Part shown: piece after piece, positions 1-7,827 of the stretch
Layout: each line of letters opens with the position of its first letter
Numbering within the stretch: the first letter of the stretch is position 1
Made by a program: the position numbers and the translations under genes
Notes under the pieces: generated by a model
Told to the model about the DNA's origin: nothing
The model's input: the letters and a program-made list of their open reading frames with translations, nothing else
Databases searched by the model: none
Source of the DNA: Acidimicrobiales bacterium
GTDB taxonomy: Bacteria > Actinomycetota > Acidimicrobiia > Acidimicrobiales > JAHEJN01
NCBI GenBank assembly: GCA_024638845.1
Contig: JAHEJN010000015.1
Location: 1 to 45,997, forward strand
Length of the DNA: 45,997 nucleotides
Direction: 5' to 3'

Positions 1-346
1 AGGTCAGCTCGGCCAGGCGGGTCGGATCATCGGTGCGCCACGCACCGAGATAGGAGTCGACGGCCTCGATGAGGATCGAGCGCGGCGGACGCTCGGCCTC
101 GATCCTCGACACCGGAGCCGGGGCCACGGGCGGCTCGAGTGGCACCAACGGGAGCGGCGTGGGATCTGCGGGTTCGATCGACGGACTCGGGTCCTCCGAC
201 GGGCCTGCGCTCGACGCTCCGGAGTCGGGCGACGACGTACCGAAGGAGATGGCAGCGACGACCGTGACCACCACGAACAGCGTGACGCCGATGGCAATCA
301 ACGGATGCTGCCAACGCGGCATCGTTTTGGCAGGCGTGGGCTCCAC
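1..346 (-). CDS. Membrane-anchored protein, 3' part outside the window
   Basis: Only the first 115 codons are present; the gene runs off the left edge. There is one hydrophobic segment (about residues 15-36), then a Pro/Ser/Glu-rich linker, then the beginning of a soluble region (SILIEAVDSYLGAWRTDD). That layout suggests an anchored extracytoplasmic domain. I chose the GTG at 346 because a TACCCT -10-like box ends 8 nt upstream of it, the leaderless pattern seen elsewhere in this window. An in-frame ATG at 322 is the alternative start. The gene is divergent from the DUF2510 gene at 408. The function cannot be assigned from what is visible; the tail resembles NTF2-like or trypsin-like secreted proteins only in a general way. 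Confidence 0.6.
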   Translation of the reverse strand, partial: MEPTPAKTMPRWQHPLIAIGVTLFVVVTVVAAISFGTSSPDSGASSAGPSEDPSPSIEPADPTPLPLVPLEPPVAPAPVSRIEAERPPRSILIEAVDSYLGAWRTDDPTRLAELT

Positions 347-395
347 GAGACGCGAGGGTAGTGGCCGACGTCAGCGGGCCGGTCGCGCCTGCACC

Positions 396-401
396 TAGTC
401 T
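396..401 (+). promoter_or_regulatory. Candidate -10 box of a leaderless transcript
   Basis: TAGTCT lies exactly 6 nt before the ATG at 408, and no Shine-Dalgarno sequence is present. The TANNNT-N6-ATG arrangement is typical of actinobacterial leaderless promoters. Confidence 0.45.
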
Positions 402-407
402 CGGGCC

Positions 408-722
408 ATGGCATCGGGGCGACGAGATCAGGATGTGCGCCCGAAGGGACCTGCGTGGCATCCCGACCCCTTCCAGCGACATCAGGCCCGCTGGTGGGAC
501 GGAGCCGAGTGGACCGGTCGCGTGCGCGACGGTGCCACCATCGGGATCGATCCGCCGGTCATCGAGACTCGACCCGAGGCCGAACTCCCGGTCGCTCCTG
601 CCGCACCCATCGTCGATGCCGTCCAGCCGCTGCCTCGGACCAATTGGGCGGCGATCATCAGTCTCGGTATCGGTGTGCTGGTGGTGGCCGGGTTGGTGGT
701 CCTGATCGTGTTGAGCGTGTGA
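408..722 (+). CDS. DUF2510 domain protein with C-terminal membrane anchor
   Basis: The protein has 104 residues. The N-terminal part carries the DUF2510 signature (WHPDPFQRHQARWWDGAEWT, about residues 17-36), a short Trp-rich motif common in actinobacterial membrane proteins. A Pro-rich linker follows, then a single C-terminal TM helix (about residues 80-103) ending in VLIVLSV. This domain is of unknown function and usually sits at the cytoplasmic end of membrane proteins. The start is set by the -10-like box at 396-401. The last 37 bases, including the stop codon, are the first copy of a tandem repeat extending to 796, so the C terminus may have arisen by, or be templating, local duplication. 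Confidence 0.82.
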   Translation: MASGRRDQDVRPKGPAWHPDPFQRHQARWWDGAEWTGRVRDGATIGIDPPVIETRPEAELPVAPAAPIVDAVQPLPRTNWAAIISLGIGVLVVAGLVVLIVLSV

Positions 723-796
723 GGCCGGGTTGGTGGTCCTGATCGTGTTGAGCGTGTGAGGCCGGGTTGGTGGTCCTGGTCGAGTTGAGCGGGTGA
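686..796 (+). repeat. Three tandem copies of a 37-bp unit covering a gene 3' end
   Basis: The unit starts GGCCGGGTTGGTGGTCCTG. Copies lie at 686-722, 723-759 and 760-796. The first two are identical; the third differs at three positions. Copy 1 encodes the end of the DUF2510 protein's TM helix and its TGA stop. Copies 2 and 3 are noncoding. The third ends 47 bases before the -10-like box of the next gene. Confidence 0.93.
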
Positions 797-843
797 GGCC
801 GGCCGACGTCGAATCGTGACCGGGCTCCAGACCCGTCCGCCGC

Positions 844-849
844 TACCCT
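844..849 (+). promoter_or_regulatory. Candidate -10 box of a leaderless transcript
   Basis: TACCCT lies 6 nt before the GTG at 856, again the leaderless spacing. It would drive the three-gene envelope cassette ending at 3690. Confidence 0.4.
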
Positions 850-855
850 GAGGCC

Positions 856-1389
856 GTGATTGCCGACCGTCGACTGGCCCATGGCGTGCTCGCCATCACC
901 GGTTCGATGCTGTCCCATGCCGTGGCCTATGGCCTGCTGGCGACCGGTGTCGGATTCACGGGCCATGGCGCCACCGACACCGTGTTCGCCACAGTGATGT
1001 CGCTCCTGTTCGCCCTCGTCGGCGTTGCCATCGTGCGGGCCGCCGTGGGCAGCGGTTCGGTCGTGACCATCACCGTCGGTCCGCTGGCCCTTCTCCAAGC
1101 CGGGTTGTTCATCGCCCAGGAGGTGTTCGAGGGCATCGGTTCCGGCGAGTCCCTCACCCACGCCCTGACCGCCACCCCGGTGCTCGTCGGGATCCTCGTC
1201 CAACCACTCGTCGCGCTCGCGTTGTTGGTGCTGGTTCGCCATGCCGAGCGTCTCGGTGCGGGCATCGCCGCCCGCACTGCTCCGAAACCTGCTACCGGGC
1301 ATGCTCAGCTCTGGCGCCCCATTTCGTCTCCTGTGCCCCTCCGGGTCGACAACGGCCGTCGCTTCGGGTCGCGGGCTCCTCCTCGCTGA
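856..1389 (+). CDS. Four-TM membrane protein, unknown function
   Basis: The protein has 177 residues with four predicted helices (about 11-33, 41-63, 70-91, 105-127) and a basic, Pro/Arg-rich C-terminal tail without clear structure. I do not recognise the family. It starts at GTG, with a -10-like TACCCT 6 nt upstream. It is the first gene of a same-strand set with the lipoprotein at 1433 (43-nt gap) and the polytopic protein at 2317, so it probably works in the same envelope process, tentatively metal handling. The tail beyond residue 140 is low-complexity and could partly be read-through from an earlier ancestral stop. Confidence 0.7.
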   Translation: MIADRRLAHGVLAITGSMLSHAVAYGLLATGVGFTGHGATDTVFATVMSLLFALVGVAIVRAAVGSGSVVTITVGPLALLQAGLFIAQEVFEGIGSGESLTHALTATPVLVGILVQPLVALALLVLVRHAERLGAGIAARTAPKPATGHAQLWRPISSPVPLRVDNGRRFGSRAPPR

Positions 1390-1432
1390 ACGATCCCTCT
1401 CGTTCACCGTCATTCTCACCGAGGAGCTCCAC

Positions 1433-2317
1433 ATGAAACACCGATCATTCCTTGCGCGTCTTGGCGCGTTTGCCGTTGGAATCGCCCTGTTCGGGGCAGC
1501 GTGCTCATCGAGCACCGAGCCCGCCGCCGTCGAGGCGGGAGCCGATCCCACGGCGACGGTCACCACCACCGACGACACGACCGCCGACCCAGTCGCCACC
1601 GACGGCCACCAGCACCAACACGGCGAGATGCTCGAGGTCACCTGGTCGCCCGTGCCGACCGTGACCCTCGACGTGAGTGCCGACCCGATCTCGGGTTGGA
1701 ACATCCACGCTGTTCCGACGGGGCACCGCTTTGCTCCCGAACACGCATCGACCGAGCCGATCGACGGCGAAGGGCACATGCATCTCTACGTCGACGGGGT
1801 CAAGGTGGCCCGGCTCTACGGCGAGTGGTTCCACCTGCCGGCTCTCGAACCCGGCGATCACGAGCTTCGCGTCGAACTGTCGGCCAACAACCATTCCGTC
1901 CTCGCCGTCGACGGTACGATGATCGATGCCACTACGACGGTCACCGAGACCGCCGGTGAGCTCGTTCCCATGGACGACGTGAACGACATGGACGACATGG
2001 ACGACATGGACGACATGGACGGCACGGACGACATGGGCGACGTGGGCGACATGAGCGCAACGCAGGAGATCGTCATCACCGTGGCCGGCGGGTCGGTCAC
2101 CGGCGGTGGCCGCCAGGACGTCGACCTGGGCACCGAGCTCACGGTTCGGGTCGTATCCGACACCGCCGACGAGGTGCACGTGCACGGATACGACCTCTTC
2201 GCCGAGCTCGTTCCCGACATGGCCTCCGAGATCGTGTTCGTCGCCGAGCTTCCCGGCGTGTGGGAGATCGAGCTCGAGAACTCCGGCCTGGCCCTTGCGG
2301 AGATCGTCGTCAGCTGA
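1433..2317 (+). CDS. His/Asp/Met-rich lipoprotein with cupredoxin-like C-terminal domain
   Basis: The protein has 294 residues. The signal sequence ends in a lipobox-like LFGAAC (Cys24). Next come a Thr/Asp-rich linker with H59, H61 and H63 (HQHQH), a beta-rich domain (about 66-175) with H115-M-H117, an Asp/Met repeat at 181-207, and a C-terminal domain (about 211-294) resembling a cupredoxin fold with H249-V-H251 (HVHGYD) but no type-1 copper cysteine. GAGGAG 6 nt before the ATG is a good ribosome binding site. The stop overlaps the next start by one base (TGATG), so translation is probably coupled. The His, Met and Asp clusters suggest binding of copper or another metal outside the membrane; this is inference, not shown. 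Confidence 0.78.
   Translation: MKHRSFLARLGAFAVGIALFGAACSSSTEPAAVEAGADPTATVTTTDDTTADPVATDGHQHQHGEMLEVTWSPVPTVTLDVSADPISGWNIHAVPTGHRFAPEHASTEPIDGEGHMHLYVDGVKVARLYGEWFHLPALEPGDHELRVELSANNHSVLAVDGTMIDATTTVTETAGELVPMDDVNDMDDMDDMDDMDGTDDMGDVGDMSATQEIVITVAGGSVTGGGRQDVDLGTELTVRVVSDTADEVHVHGYDLFAELVPDMASEIVFVAELPGVWEIELENSGLALAEIVVS
1973..2053 (+). repeat. In-frame 9-bp microsatellite encoding Asp-Asp-Met repeats
   Basis: Nine consecutive 9-bp units are present, mostly GACGACATG. They encode DDV-NDM-DDM-DDM-DDM-DGT-DDM-GDV-GDM, residues 181-207 of the lipoprotein. Copy-number changes would keep the frame and only change the length of an acidic, Met-rich linker between two domains. Confidence 0.93.
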
Positions 2318-3690
2318 TGCGGCTCCGGCGTGCGATCGTCATCGGAGGCCTCGCAGTCGCGGCGGCTGGTGTCACCCTTTTCGCCGGTGCGGCGGGAGCC
2401 CATGGGGTGGGTTCTCGCGGCGATCTCCCGCTGCCCGTTTGGCAGGTCGTGTGGGGTGCCGCCATCGCCGTCGTGGTGTCCTTCGCCGCACTCGGTCTGC
2501 TGTGGGTCACCCCCCGATTGGTCGATGCGAGCACTGGCGTATCGCTCGGAGCTCGTGCGACGAGAACCATCGACTGGCTCGAGCTGGCGACCCGGGTCTT
2601 CGTGCTGGGCGCATCGGCGGTCATCGTCACGGCTGCGTGGTTCGGCACCGACAACGCCGCCGTCAACATCTCACCGATTGCCGTGTTCGTGATCTTCTGG
2701 GTCGGCCTACAGGTCGCCTCAGCGGTGGTCGGCGGGTTCTGGACGCGCGTCAACCCCTTCGACACCATCGCGGCCGCCGTTCGACGCGAGCGCTTCGAGC
2801 AGCCATCGGCGGTCCCTGCCGGTCGGGCGGCCCCGCTCGCCGTCATCTCGATCGGCGCATTCCTCTGGTTGGAACTGGCCTACCACTCCCCGGCTGATCC
2901 TCGAGTGCTCGCACTGTGGCTGTCGATCCATTCCGCCGTCATGATCGGCGGGGGTGTCCGCTACGGTCGCGACTGGCTGAGGCTCAACGACGGATTCGTG
3001 GTGCTGGCGTCGCTCCTGGGCGCCATGGCGCCGCTGTATCGGCGCCCTGACGGCCGTGTCGGTCTCCGGCTCCCCTTCACCGGGCTCAGCCGCCTGGAGC
3101 CCGATCGTTGGACGGTGGGGTTCGTACTCGTCGTTCTCGGTTCGACCACCTTCGACGGCATCGAGGGAGTCGATGTCTGGGCCGAGATCATCGCCGGTCG
3201 CAGCGGATGGGAGCTCACCGTGGTGAACACCATCGGCATGGCCTGGGTCGTGGCCGCAGTTGCCGCCGTGTACCACACTGCCTCGTGGTTCACGGCCCGT
3301 CTCACCCAGCGGGCCCAACCCGATGTGGCCGAGGACTTCGTGGCCTCGTTGGTTCCGATCATGTTCGCCTATGCCATCGCGCACTATTTCTCGCTGTTCG
3401 TGTTCGAGGGCCAGAACTTCATCATCCAGGCCTCCGATCCCTACGGGGAGGGCTGGAACCTCTTCGGCACCCAGGACAACACCGTCGACTTCCTGCTGGT
3501 GTCGACCGCCCTGATCGCCTGGGTCCAGGTGGTCTCGATCGTGGTCGGGCATATCGCCGGCGTGACGGTTGCCCATGACCGAGCCGTCGAGCGCCACGAC
3601 GCCGCTCTGGCCATCCGCTCCCAGTACCCCATGCTCGCAGCCATGGTGGCCTACACCGTCGTGGGGCTCCTGCTTCTCCTGAACGCTTGA
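2317..3690 (+). CDS. Polytopic membrane protein, fenitrothion-hydrolase-like family
   Basis: The protein has 457 residues and many hydrophobic helices across its length. The N terminus is a signal-like helix followed by AHGVGSRGDLPLPVW. From memory, this opening is characteristic of an actinobacterial membrane family often annotated 'fenitrothion hydrolase', whose real role is unclear and which tends to lie beside copper-binding or cupredoxin-like proteins. The ATG overlaps the stop of the lipoprotein gene (TGATG), so the two are likely translated together and act together. Conserved-looking histidines occur in loops and helices (for example AYAIAHYFSLFVFEG). A transporter or metal-handling role is more plausible than a hydrolase here, but I cannot establish it. 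Confidence 0.72.
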   Translation: MRLRRAIVIGGLAVAAAGVTLFAGAAGAHGVGSRGDLPLPVWQVVWGAAIAVVVSFAALGLLWVTPRLVDASTGVSLGARATRTIDWLELATRVFVLGASAVIVTAAWFGTDNAAVNISPIAVFVIFWVGLQVASAVVGGFWTRVNPFDTIAAAVRRERFEQPSAVPAGRAAPLAVISIGAFLWLELAYHSPADPRVLALWLSIHSAVMIGGGVRYGRDWLRLNDGFVVLASLLGAMAPLYRRPDGRVGLRLPFTGLSRLEPDRWTVGFVLVVLGSTTFDGIEGVDVWAEIIAGRSGWELTVVNTIGMAWVVAAVAAVYHTASWFTARLTQRAQPDVAEDFVASLVPIMFAYAIAHYFSLFVFEGQNFIIQASDPYGEGWNLFGTQDNTVDFLLVSTALIAWVQVVSIVVGHIAGVTVAHDRAVERHDAALAIRSQYPMLAAMVAYTVVGLLLLLNA

Positions 3691-3715
3691 GGCAGGGGCT
3701 CGGCGACAGAAGTGC

Positions 3716-4909
3716 TCAGACCAGGAAGGGACGCGGATCCACGAGATTCCCGTTCACCCGCATCTCGAAGTGCAGGTGCGGCCCCGTCGATAGCCCCGTA
3801 CTGCCCACCTGACCGACGAAGTCTCCGGTGGCCAATTGCGTGCCCACCGAGACCGAGATCTGTGACATGTGGGCGTACAACGTGGTGAGCCCTCCCTCGT
3901 GGGCGACCACTACGGCATTTCCGTAGCCGCCCTGCCAACCGGCGATGAGCACGGTGCCCGCCTTCGACGCCCAGATCGGTTGGCCCTGTGCCCCACCGAT
4001 GTCGAGCCCATTGTGCATTCGGGTGTACCCGAGGATCGGATGCAACCGGGGACCGAAACCACTGCCCACCTTGCCCGCAGTGGGCCAGACGAACCCTTCG
4101 GATGACTCGATCCCCGGCTGCGAAGGCCCTCCGATGCCCGCAGCTTCGAGTTGCTTGCGCCGGATCAGCTCGGTCAGGTCGCGCTCGTCCTGCTCGAACC
4201 CCGCCAGTTCCTGCTCCCAATGAGCAATGCGTGCTTCCATCTCGGCGGCGATGGACGCCTGGGTCGCCTGTGCCTCCTCGAGCACCACCAACCGTTGGGT
4301 CAATTCGGCTTCGAGCTCGGCCGCGCGGCTCGCGGCATCGGCGGCGACGACCGCGAGCCCCGCTCGATCCTCTTCCGCGACGCGCAGATCGTCGAGGGCG
4401 TCGATGGCGCTGCGTCCGACCGACGCCAACAGCGCCGCTCGACGGGCCGAACGGTTCGGGTCGCCGCTCTCGATGAGGAAGTTCGAGCTGTTCGCTGGGA
4501 GCCGGACATACGACTCGACGGCAAAGAAGCGCGCCGCCGCACGGAGAACCTCGATGTCCTGGCTGGCCCAGGCCAGATCGGTATCGGCTCGATACCGATC
4601 GAGCTCGGCCAGGTCGAGCCGGGTGCGGGCAGCATCGACGCGGGCTTGTTGGGAGGCGACAAGCTCGTTGGCGGCGTCGAGTGCGGCCTTGATGTCCTCG
4701 TCCTCGGCCTCGAGCAGGCTGAGGGTCGTCTCGGCGATGAGCTGTTGGCGCCGAGCCTCGTCTCGTTCGGCTCGGGCGTCCTCGATGCTGTCGGCGACGG
4801 TGGAGCGGTCGACGTCGGTCTGGGCCGCCGCCGGCGCCAAGGCGGCCGCCACTCCGAGCGCGACGATGCCGGCAATCGTTCGGCGAAGGGTGATGCGGTG
4901 GGGTGCCAT
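3716..4909 (-). CDS. Secreted M23 peptidoglycan endopeptidase with coiled coil
   Basis: The protein has 397 residues. The signal peptide is about residues 1-29 (ending APAAA). A long Glu/Ala/Arg-rich coiled coil follows (about 35-245), then a C-terminal peptidase M23 (LytM/EnvC-like) domain from about 271. Zinc and catalytic residues are intact: H299 and D303 (HNGLD), H347 (YAHM), H378 and H380 (HLHFE). M23 enzymes cleave peptide cross-bridges in the wall, and coiled-coil members usually act in cell division or daughter-cell separation. The gene is convergent with the cassette ending at 3690 and divergent from the LCP gene at 5125, another wall-related function. It is unlikely to be a degenerate amidase activator, since the metal ligands are kept. 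Confidence 0.9.
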   Translation of the reverse strand: MAPHRITLRRTIAGIVALGVAAALAPAAAQTDVDRSTVADSIEDARAERDEARRQQLIAETTLSLLEAEDEDIKAALDAANELVASQQARVDAARTRLDLAELDRYRADTDLAWASQDIEVLRAAARFFAVESYVRLPANSSNFLIESGDPNRSARRAALLASVGRSAIDALDDLRVAEEDRAGLAVVAADAASRAAELEAELTQRLVVLEEAQATQASIAAEMEARIAHWEQELAGFEQDERDLTELIRRKQLEAAGIGGPSQPGIESSEGFVWPTAGKVGSGFGPRLHPILGYTRMHNGLDIGGAQGQPIWASKAGTVLIAGWQGGYGNAVVVAHEGGLTTLYAHMSQISVSVGTQLATGDFVGQVGSTGLSTGPHLHFEMRVNGNLVDPRPFLV

Positions 4910-5124
4910 CGAGCGCGGGAAGTTCTCCAGGCCCGCTCATTGCCCCTTGGACCAGCGTTCGATGGTAGCGGCTGCGTCGACGATCGGAAAGGTCGGCGGC
5001 AAGGGCACCACCGGGGTGGCGTCGTCGATGACCGGCGGCACACTGGTTTGCCCGCTCCCGACCTCGCGACACCCCGACCGACCTCGGTCGTGGTTTACTG
5101 CGGGCCACTGCGAAGAGAGCCGAA

Positions 5125-6348
5125 GTGTCAGACAATCGCCCCCCAGAAGAACCCGGTGACGTGTGGGACAAGCTGGCGCGCCTGCCATCGATCCACGACG
5201 AGCCGATCGACGACGCGTGGGCGGCGCGACAACCGTCGTCCTCCGACGCCCCCTCGACGTCGGTCTACGCTCCCGCCGGCCAGTACCACGTCCCTGCTCC
5301 TGATCCCTCGACCGCGGCCCGGCCCACCCAGTCGGCCCCGCCGGCCGCGGCGGTTCCACGAGGTGAACCGGTGACTCGTGTCCCCTCCGCCGAGCCCCGG
5401 GGTCGACGCCGGCGATGGCCGCTTCGCACCGTCATCGCGCTGGTCGTCCTCGTGGCGGTGTTCGTCGGCGGCGGCATCGCCCTCGCATGGATCACCTGGA
5501 ACCGCGTCGACCGCGTTGCTGTCGACGGCCTGGCCACCGACACCACTCGCGGCACGAACTACCTCATCGTCGGTACCGACTCACGCGACGGCGTCGACGA
5601 GAATCTGTCGACGGCCGGCGGGATCTTCGGCGACGGAACCGAGTCCTTCGCCGGCGAACGCACCGACACCATCGTCATCCTGCGGGTCGCTCCGGAGGGG
5701 AACAGCTTCCTCGCTCTCAACCGAGATCTGTGGGTTCCCATCGTGGGCACGGGTGGGGAACAACGCATCAACACCGCTTTCTCCGGTGGCCCCCAGCAGC
5801 TGGTCGACACGATCCAGGACAGCCTCGGCATTCCCGTCCATCACTACATGGAAGTCGACTTCGCCGGCTTCCTCGGCCTGGTCGACACGATCGGCGGGAT
5901 CGATGTCGAGGTCGCCCATCCGGCCTTCGACCCCAAGACCGGCTTGAACATCCCCCAGGCCGGTCCGGTACATCTCGAAGCCGAGCAGGCGCTCGCGTAC
6001 GTGCGTACGCGCAACTACATCGAGGTCATCGACGGCCAGAACGTGCTCGATCCGTCGTCGGACTTCGGCCGGGTCCAGCGCCAGCAGGTGTTCCTCGAGG
6101 CCGTGTTCGACGAGGTGGGCGGCACCCGCAATCCTCTCACCCTCTACCGCGCGGCCGACTCTCTGGTCGGCAACGTCCGCATCGACGACAGTTGGGGCTT
6201 CCTCGAGGCCGTCAGGTTCGGTCGTGGGCTGAAAGGGCTCGATCCCGAATCGGTGGAGCTTCCCGTGTTCGACTTCATCGGTCCCAATGGCGAAGCGGTT
6301 CTCGGCCTGGCCGAGCAGGCCGACCTCATCCTGGCCGAGTTCCGCTGA
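5125..6348 (+). CDS. LytR-CpsA-Psr (LCP) family cell-wall glycopolymer ligase
   Basis: The protein has 407 residues. A disordered Pro/Ser/Ala-rich cytoplasmic N terminus (1-95) with a basic RGRRRRW stop precedes one TM helix (about 98-122) and an extracytoplasmic LCP domain (about 135-405). Typical motifs are GTNYLIVGTDSRDG, ERTDTIVILRV and the Arg-Asp core of LNRDLWVPI, plus ALAYVRTRNY. LCP proteins transfer lipid-linked glycopolymers such as arabinogalactan or teichoic-acid-like chains to peptidoglycan. The start is GTG after GAGAGCCGAA, with a TTTACT -10-like element around 5092. The nearby M23 enzyme fits a cell-wall neighbourhood. The 215 bases upstream hold only the two divergent promoters. 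Confidence 0.9.
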   Translation: MSDNRPPEEPGDVWDKLARLPSIHDEPIDDAWAARQPSSSDAPSTSVYAPAGQYHVPAPDPSTAARPTQSAPPAAAVPRGEPVTRVPSAEPRGRRRRWPLRTVIALVVLVAVFVGGGIALAWITWNRVDRVAVDGLATDTTRGTNYLIVGTDSRDGVDENLSTAGGIFGDGTESFAGERTDTIVILRVAPEGNSFLALNRDLWVPIVGTGGEQRINTAFSGGPQQLVDTIQDSLGIPVHHYMEVDFAGFLGLVDTIGGIDVEVAHPAFDPKTGLNIPQAGPVHLEAEQALAYVRTRNYIEVIDGQNVLDPSSDFGRVQRQQVFLEAVFDEVGGTRNPLTLYRAADSLVGNVRIDDSWGFLEAVRFGRGLKGLDPESVELPVFDFIGPNGEAVLGLAEQADLILAEFR

Positions 6349-6356
6349 GCGATCGT

Positions 6357-7022
6357 TCAGTCGGGGAGCGACCAGTCGACCGGGCTCCTGCCCGCCTCCA
6401 CCAGCGCCGCATTCGCGCGGGAGAAGGGCCTGGTGCCGAAGAAGCCGTTGTGGGCCGAGAGCGGAGACGGATGCGCCGACTCGATGATCACGTGACGGGC
6501 CGTGTCGATCAGGGGCTTCTTCTTCCGCGCGTAGCCGCCCCACAGGATGAAGACGACTCGCTCGGGTTTGGCGTTGACCGCCGCGATCACCCGATCGGTG
6601 AAGATCTCCCACCCCTTCCCCCGATGGGAGGCCGCCGCATGGGCGCGCACCGTGAGGACGGCGTTCAACAACAGGACCCCTTGCCGGGCCCAGGCCTCGA
6701 GGTTGCCGTGTCGAGGAACGGCGACTCCGAGATCGGCGTGCAGCTCCTGGTAGATGTTCTGCAACGACGGCGGAACCGCCACGCCGCGGCGCACGCTGAA
6801 GCACAGGCCATGGGCCTGCCCGGGACCGTGATAGGGATCCTGGCCGAGCACGAGCACCTTGGTGTCGGCGTAGGGCGTGAGCCTCAACGCCGTGAAGACC
6901 TCGTCGTGGGGCGGGAACACCGCATGCTTCGTACGCTCGTCGTGGACGAACTCCTGGAGATCCTTCCAGTACGCCTCGTCGAACTCGTCGCGCAGGATCG
7001 GGTTCCAGTCGGTGGTCGCCAC
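6357..7022 (-). CDS. ung: Uracil-DNA glycosylase, family 1
   Basis: The protein has 221 residues, full length for the family. Motif 1, GQDPYHGPGQAHGLCFSV, contains the catalytic Asp (D62), and motif HPSPLSAH (from H184) is the Leu-intercalation/His site. The enzyme excises uracil from DNA, starting base excision repair of deaminated cytosine, which matters in a GC-rich genome. The GTG start at 7022 has no Shine-Dalgarno but a TAGGAT box 7 nt upstream, suggesting a leaderless mRNA. That box overlaps the -10 box of the divergent ABC ATPase gene. The stop lies 8 nt from the convergent LCP gene. Confidence 0.96.
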   Translation of the reverse strand: MATTDWNPILRDEFDEAYWKDLQEFVHDERTKHAVFPPHDEVFTALRLTPYADTKVLVLGQDPYHGPGQAHGLCFSVRRGVAVPPSLQNIYQELHADLGVAVPRHGNLEAWARQGVLLLNAVLTVRAHAAASHRGKGWEIFTDRVIAAVNAKPERVVFILWGGYARKKKPLIDTARHVIIESAHPSPLSAHNGFFGTRPFSRANAALVEAGRSPVDWSLPD

Positions 7023-7029
7023 GGCTTCG

Positions 7030-7039
7030 ATCCTACGAT
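7030..7039. promoter_or_regulatory. Overlapping divergent -10 boxes shared by ung and the ABC ATPase gene
   Basis: ATCCTACGAT reads TACGAT on the plus strand (7034-7039, 6 nt before the ATG at 7046) and TAGGAT on the minus strand (7035-7030, 7 nt before the GTG at 7022). The two boxes share the central TA. Neither gene has a ribosome binding site. Confidence 0.5.
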
Positions 7040-7045
7040 GACCGC

Positions 7046-7798
7046 ATGAACCGTGTTCCGACGCTGCGTCTGAGCGACGTGACCGTCGCCTATGGACGCC
7101 ATCTGGCCCTGCGCGAGGTCACCTTCGTCGCCCGAGGATCGGAGTCGGTAGCGCTCGTCGGTGCCAACGGTTCGGGAAAGACCACGATGCTCAAGGTCAT
7201 CGCCGGCCTGGTGAAGCCGACCGCGGGGCAAGCTGAGCTGGTCGCCGACCCGCCGCCGGCGTTCGTCACCCAGCATGGCCACCACCGTCCGTGGATGCCG
7301 CTCACCGTCGGCGAGATCATCGAGATGGGGCGTTTCGTGGGCAAGGGCCTCGTCGGGCGGATGGAGGCGGTCGATCGCGCCGCCATCGCCGAGGCCATGG
7401 ACCGCACAGAGGTTGCCGGCCTGGTGAAGAGGCAATTCGGCGACCTCTCCGGTGGACAACAACAACGGGTGCTGGTGGCCCGCGCCCTCGCCCAGCGCAG
7501 CAGCGTCCTGCTGCTCGACGAGCCCATCACCGGTCTCGATCTCGCCAGCCAGGAACGGATACTCGACATCGTCGACGAGGAGGCGGCCCGAGGGGCGCTC
7601 GTCGTCTTGTCGACCCATCACCTCGACGAGGCCCGGCGATGCAGCAGGGTCGTGTTGCTCGACGGCCAGGTTGTGGCCGACGGAACGCCGGGTGAGGTTC
7701 TCACCGCCGAGCATCTCCGGCAGGCCTATGGCGGCCGGGTCATCACCGCCGAGTCGGGCACGGCGATCATCCTCGACGACCACGGCCACACCGACTGA
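7046..7798 (+). CDS. Metal ABC transporter ATP-binding protein (Zn/Mn type)
   Basis: The protein has 250 residues. Walker A GANGSGKTT is at 39-47, the Q-loop Gln at 76, the signature LSGGQ at 134-138, Walker B VLLLDEP at 154-160 and the switch His at 191. The order and length fit the ZnuC/MntB/TroB family, which powers ABC-3 permeases for zinc or manganese. The assignment to metal uptake rests mainly on the ABC-3 permease encoded just downstream on the opposite strand (7828-8721). A partner permease on the other strand is unusual, since these genes normally form one operon. No substrate-binding protein is present in the window. Translation probably starts on a leaderless mRNA. Confidence 0.88.
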   Translation: MNRVPTLRLSDVTVAYGRHLALREVTFVARGSESVALVGANGSGKTTMLKVIAGLVKPTAGQAELVADPPPAFVTQHGHHRPWMPLTVGEIIEMGRFVGKGLVGRMEAVDRAAIAEAMDRTEVAGLVKRQFGDLSGGQQQRVLVARALAQRSSVLLLDEPITGLDLASQERILDIVDEEAARGALVVLSTHHLDEARRCSRVVLLDGQVVADGTPGEVLTAEHLRQAYGGRVITAESGTAIILDDHGHTD

Positions 7799-7827
7799 TC
7801 GATCGCTCCCGGCCGAAAGGGCTCGGT

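Noticed and set aside
658-1779. Long open frame on the minus strand (373 codons) opposite the first two genes of the envelope cassette
   Set aside because: It reads as Gly/Arg/His-rich nonsense, crosses the tandem repeat and two well-supported plus-strand genes, and arises from GC-rich third positions.
4937-5042. Short Pro-rich minus-strand frame upstream of the M23 gene (ending AATIERWSKGQ)
   Set aside because: Only about 34 codons from a GTG, no ribosome binding site, and it lies in the divergent promoter region; not enough to call a gene.
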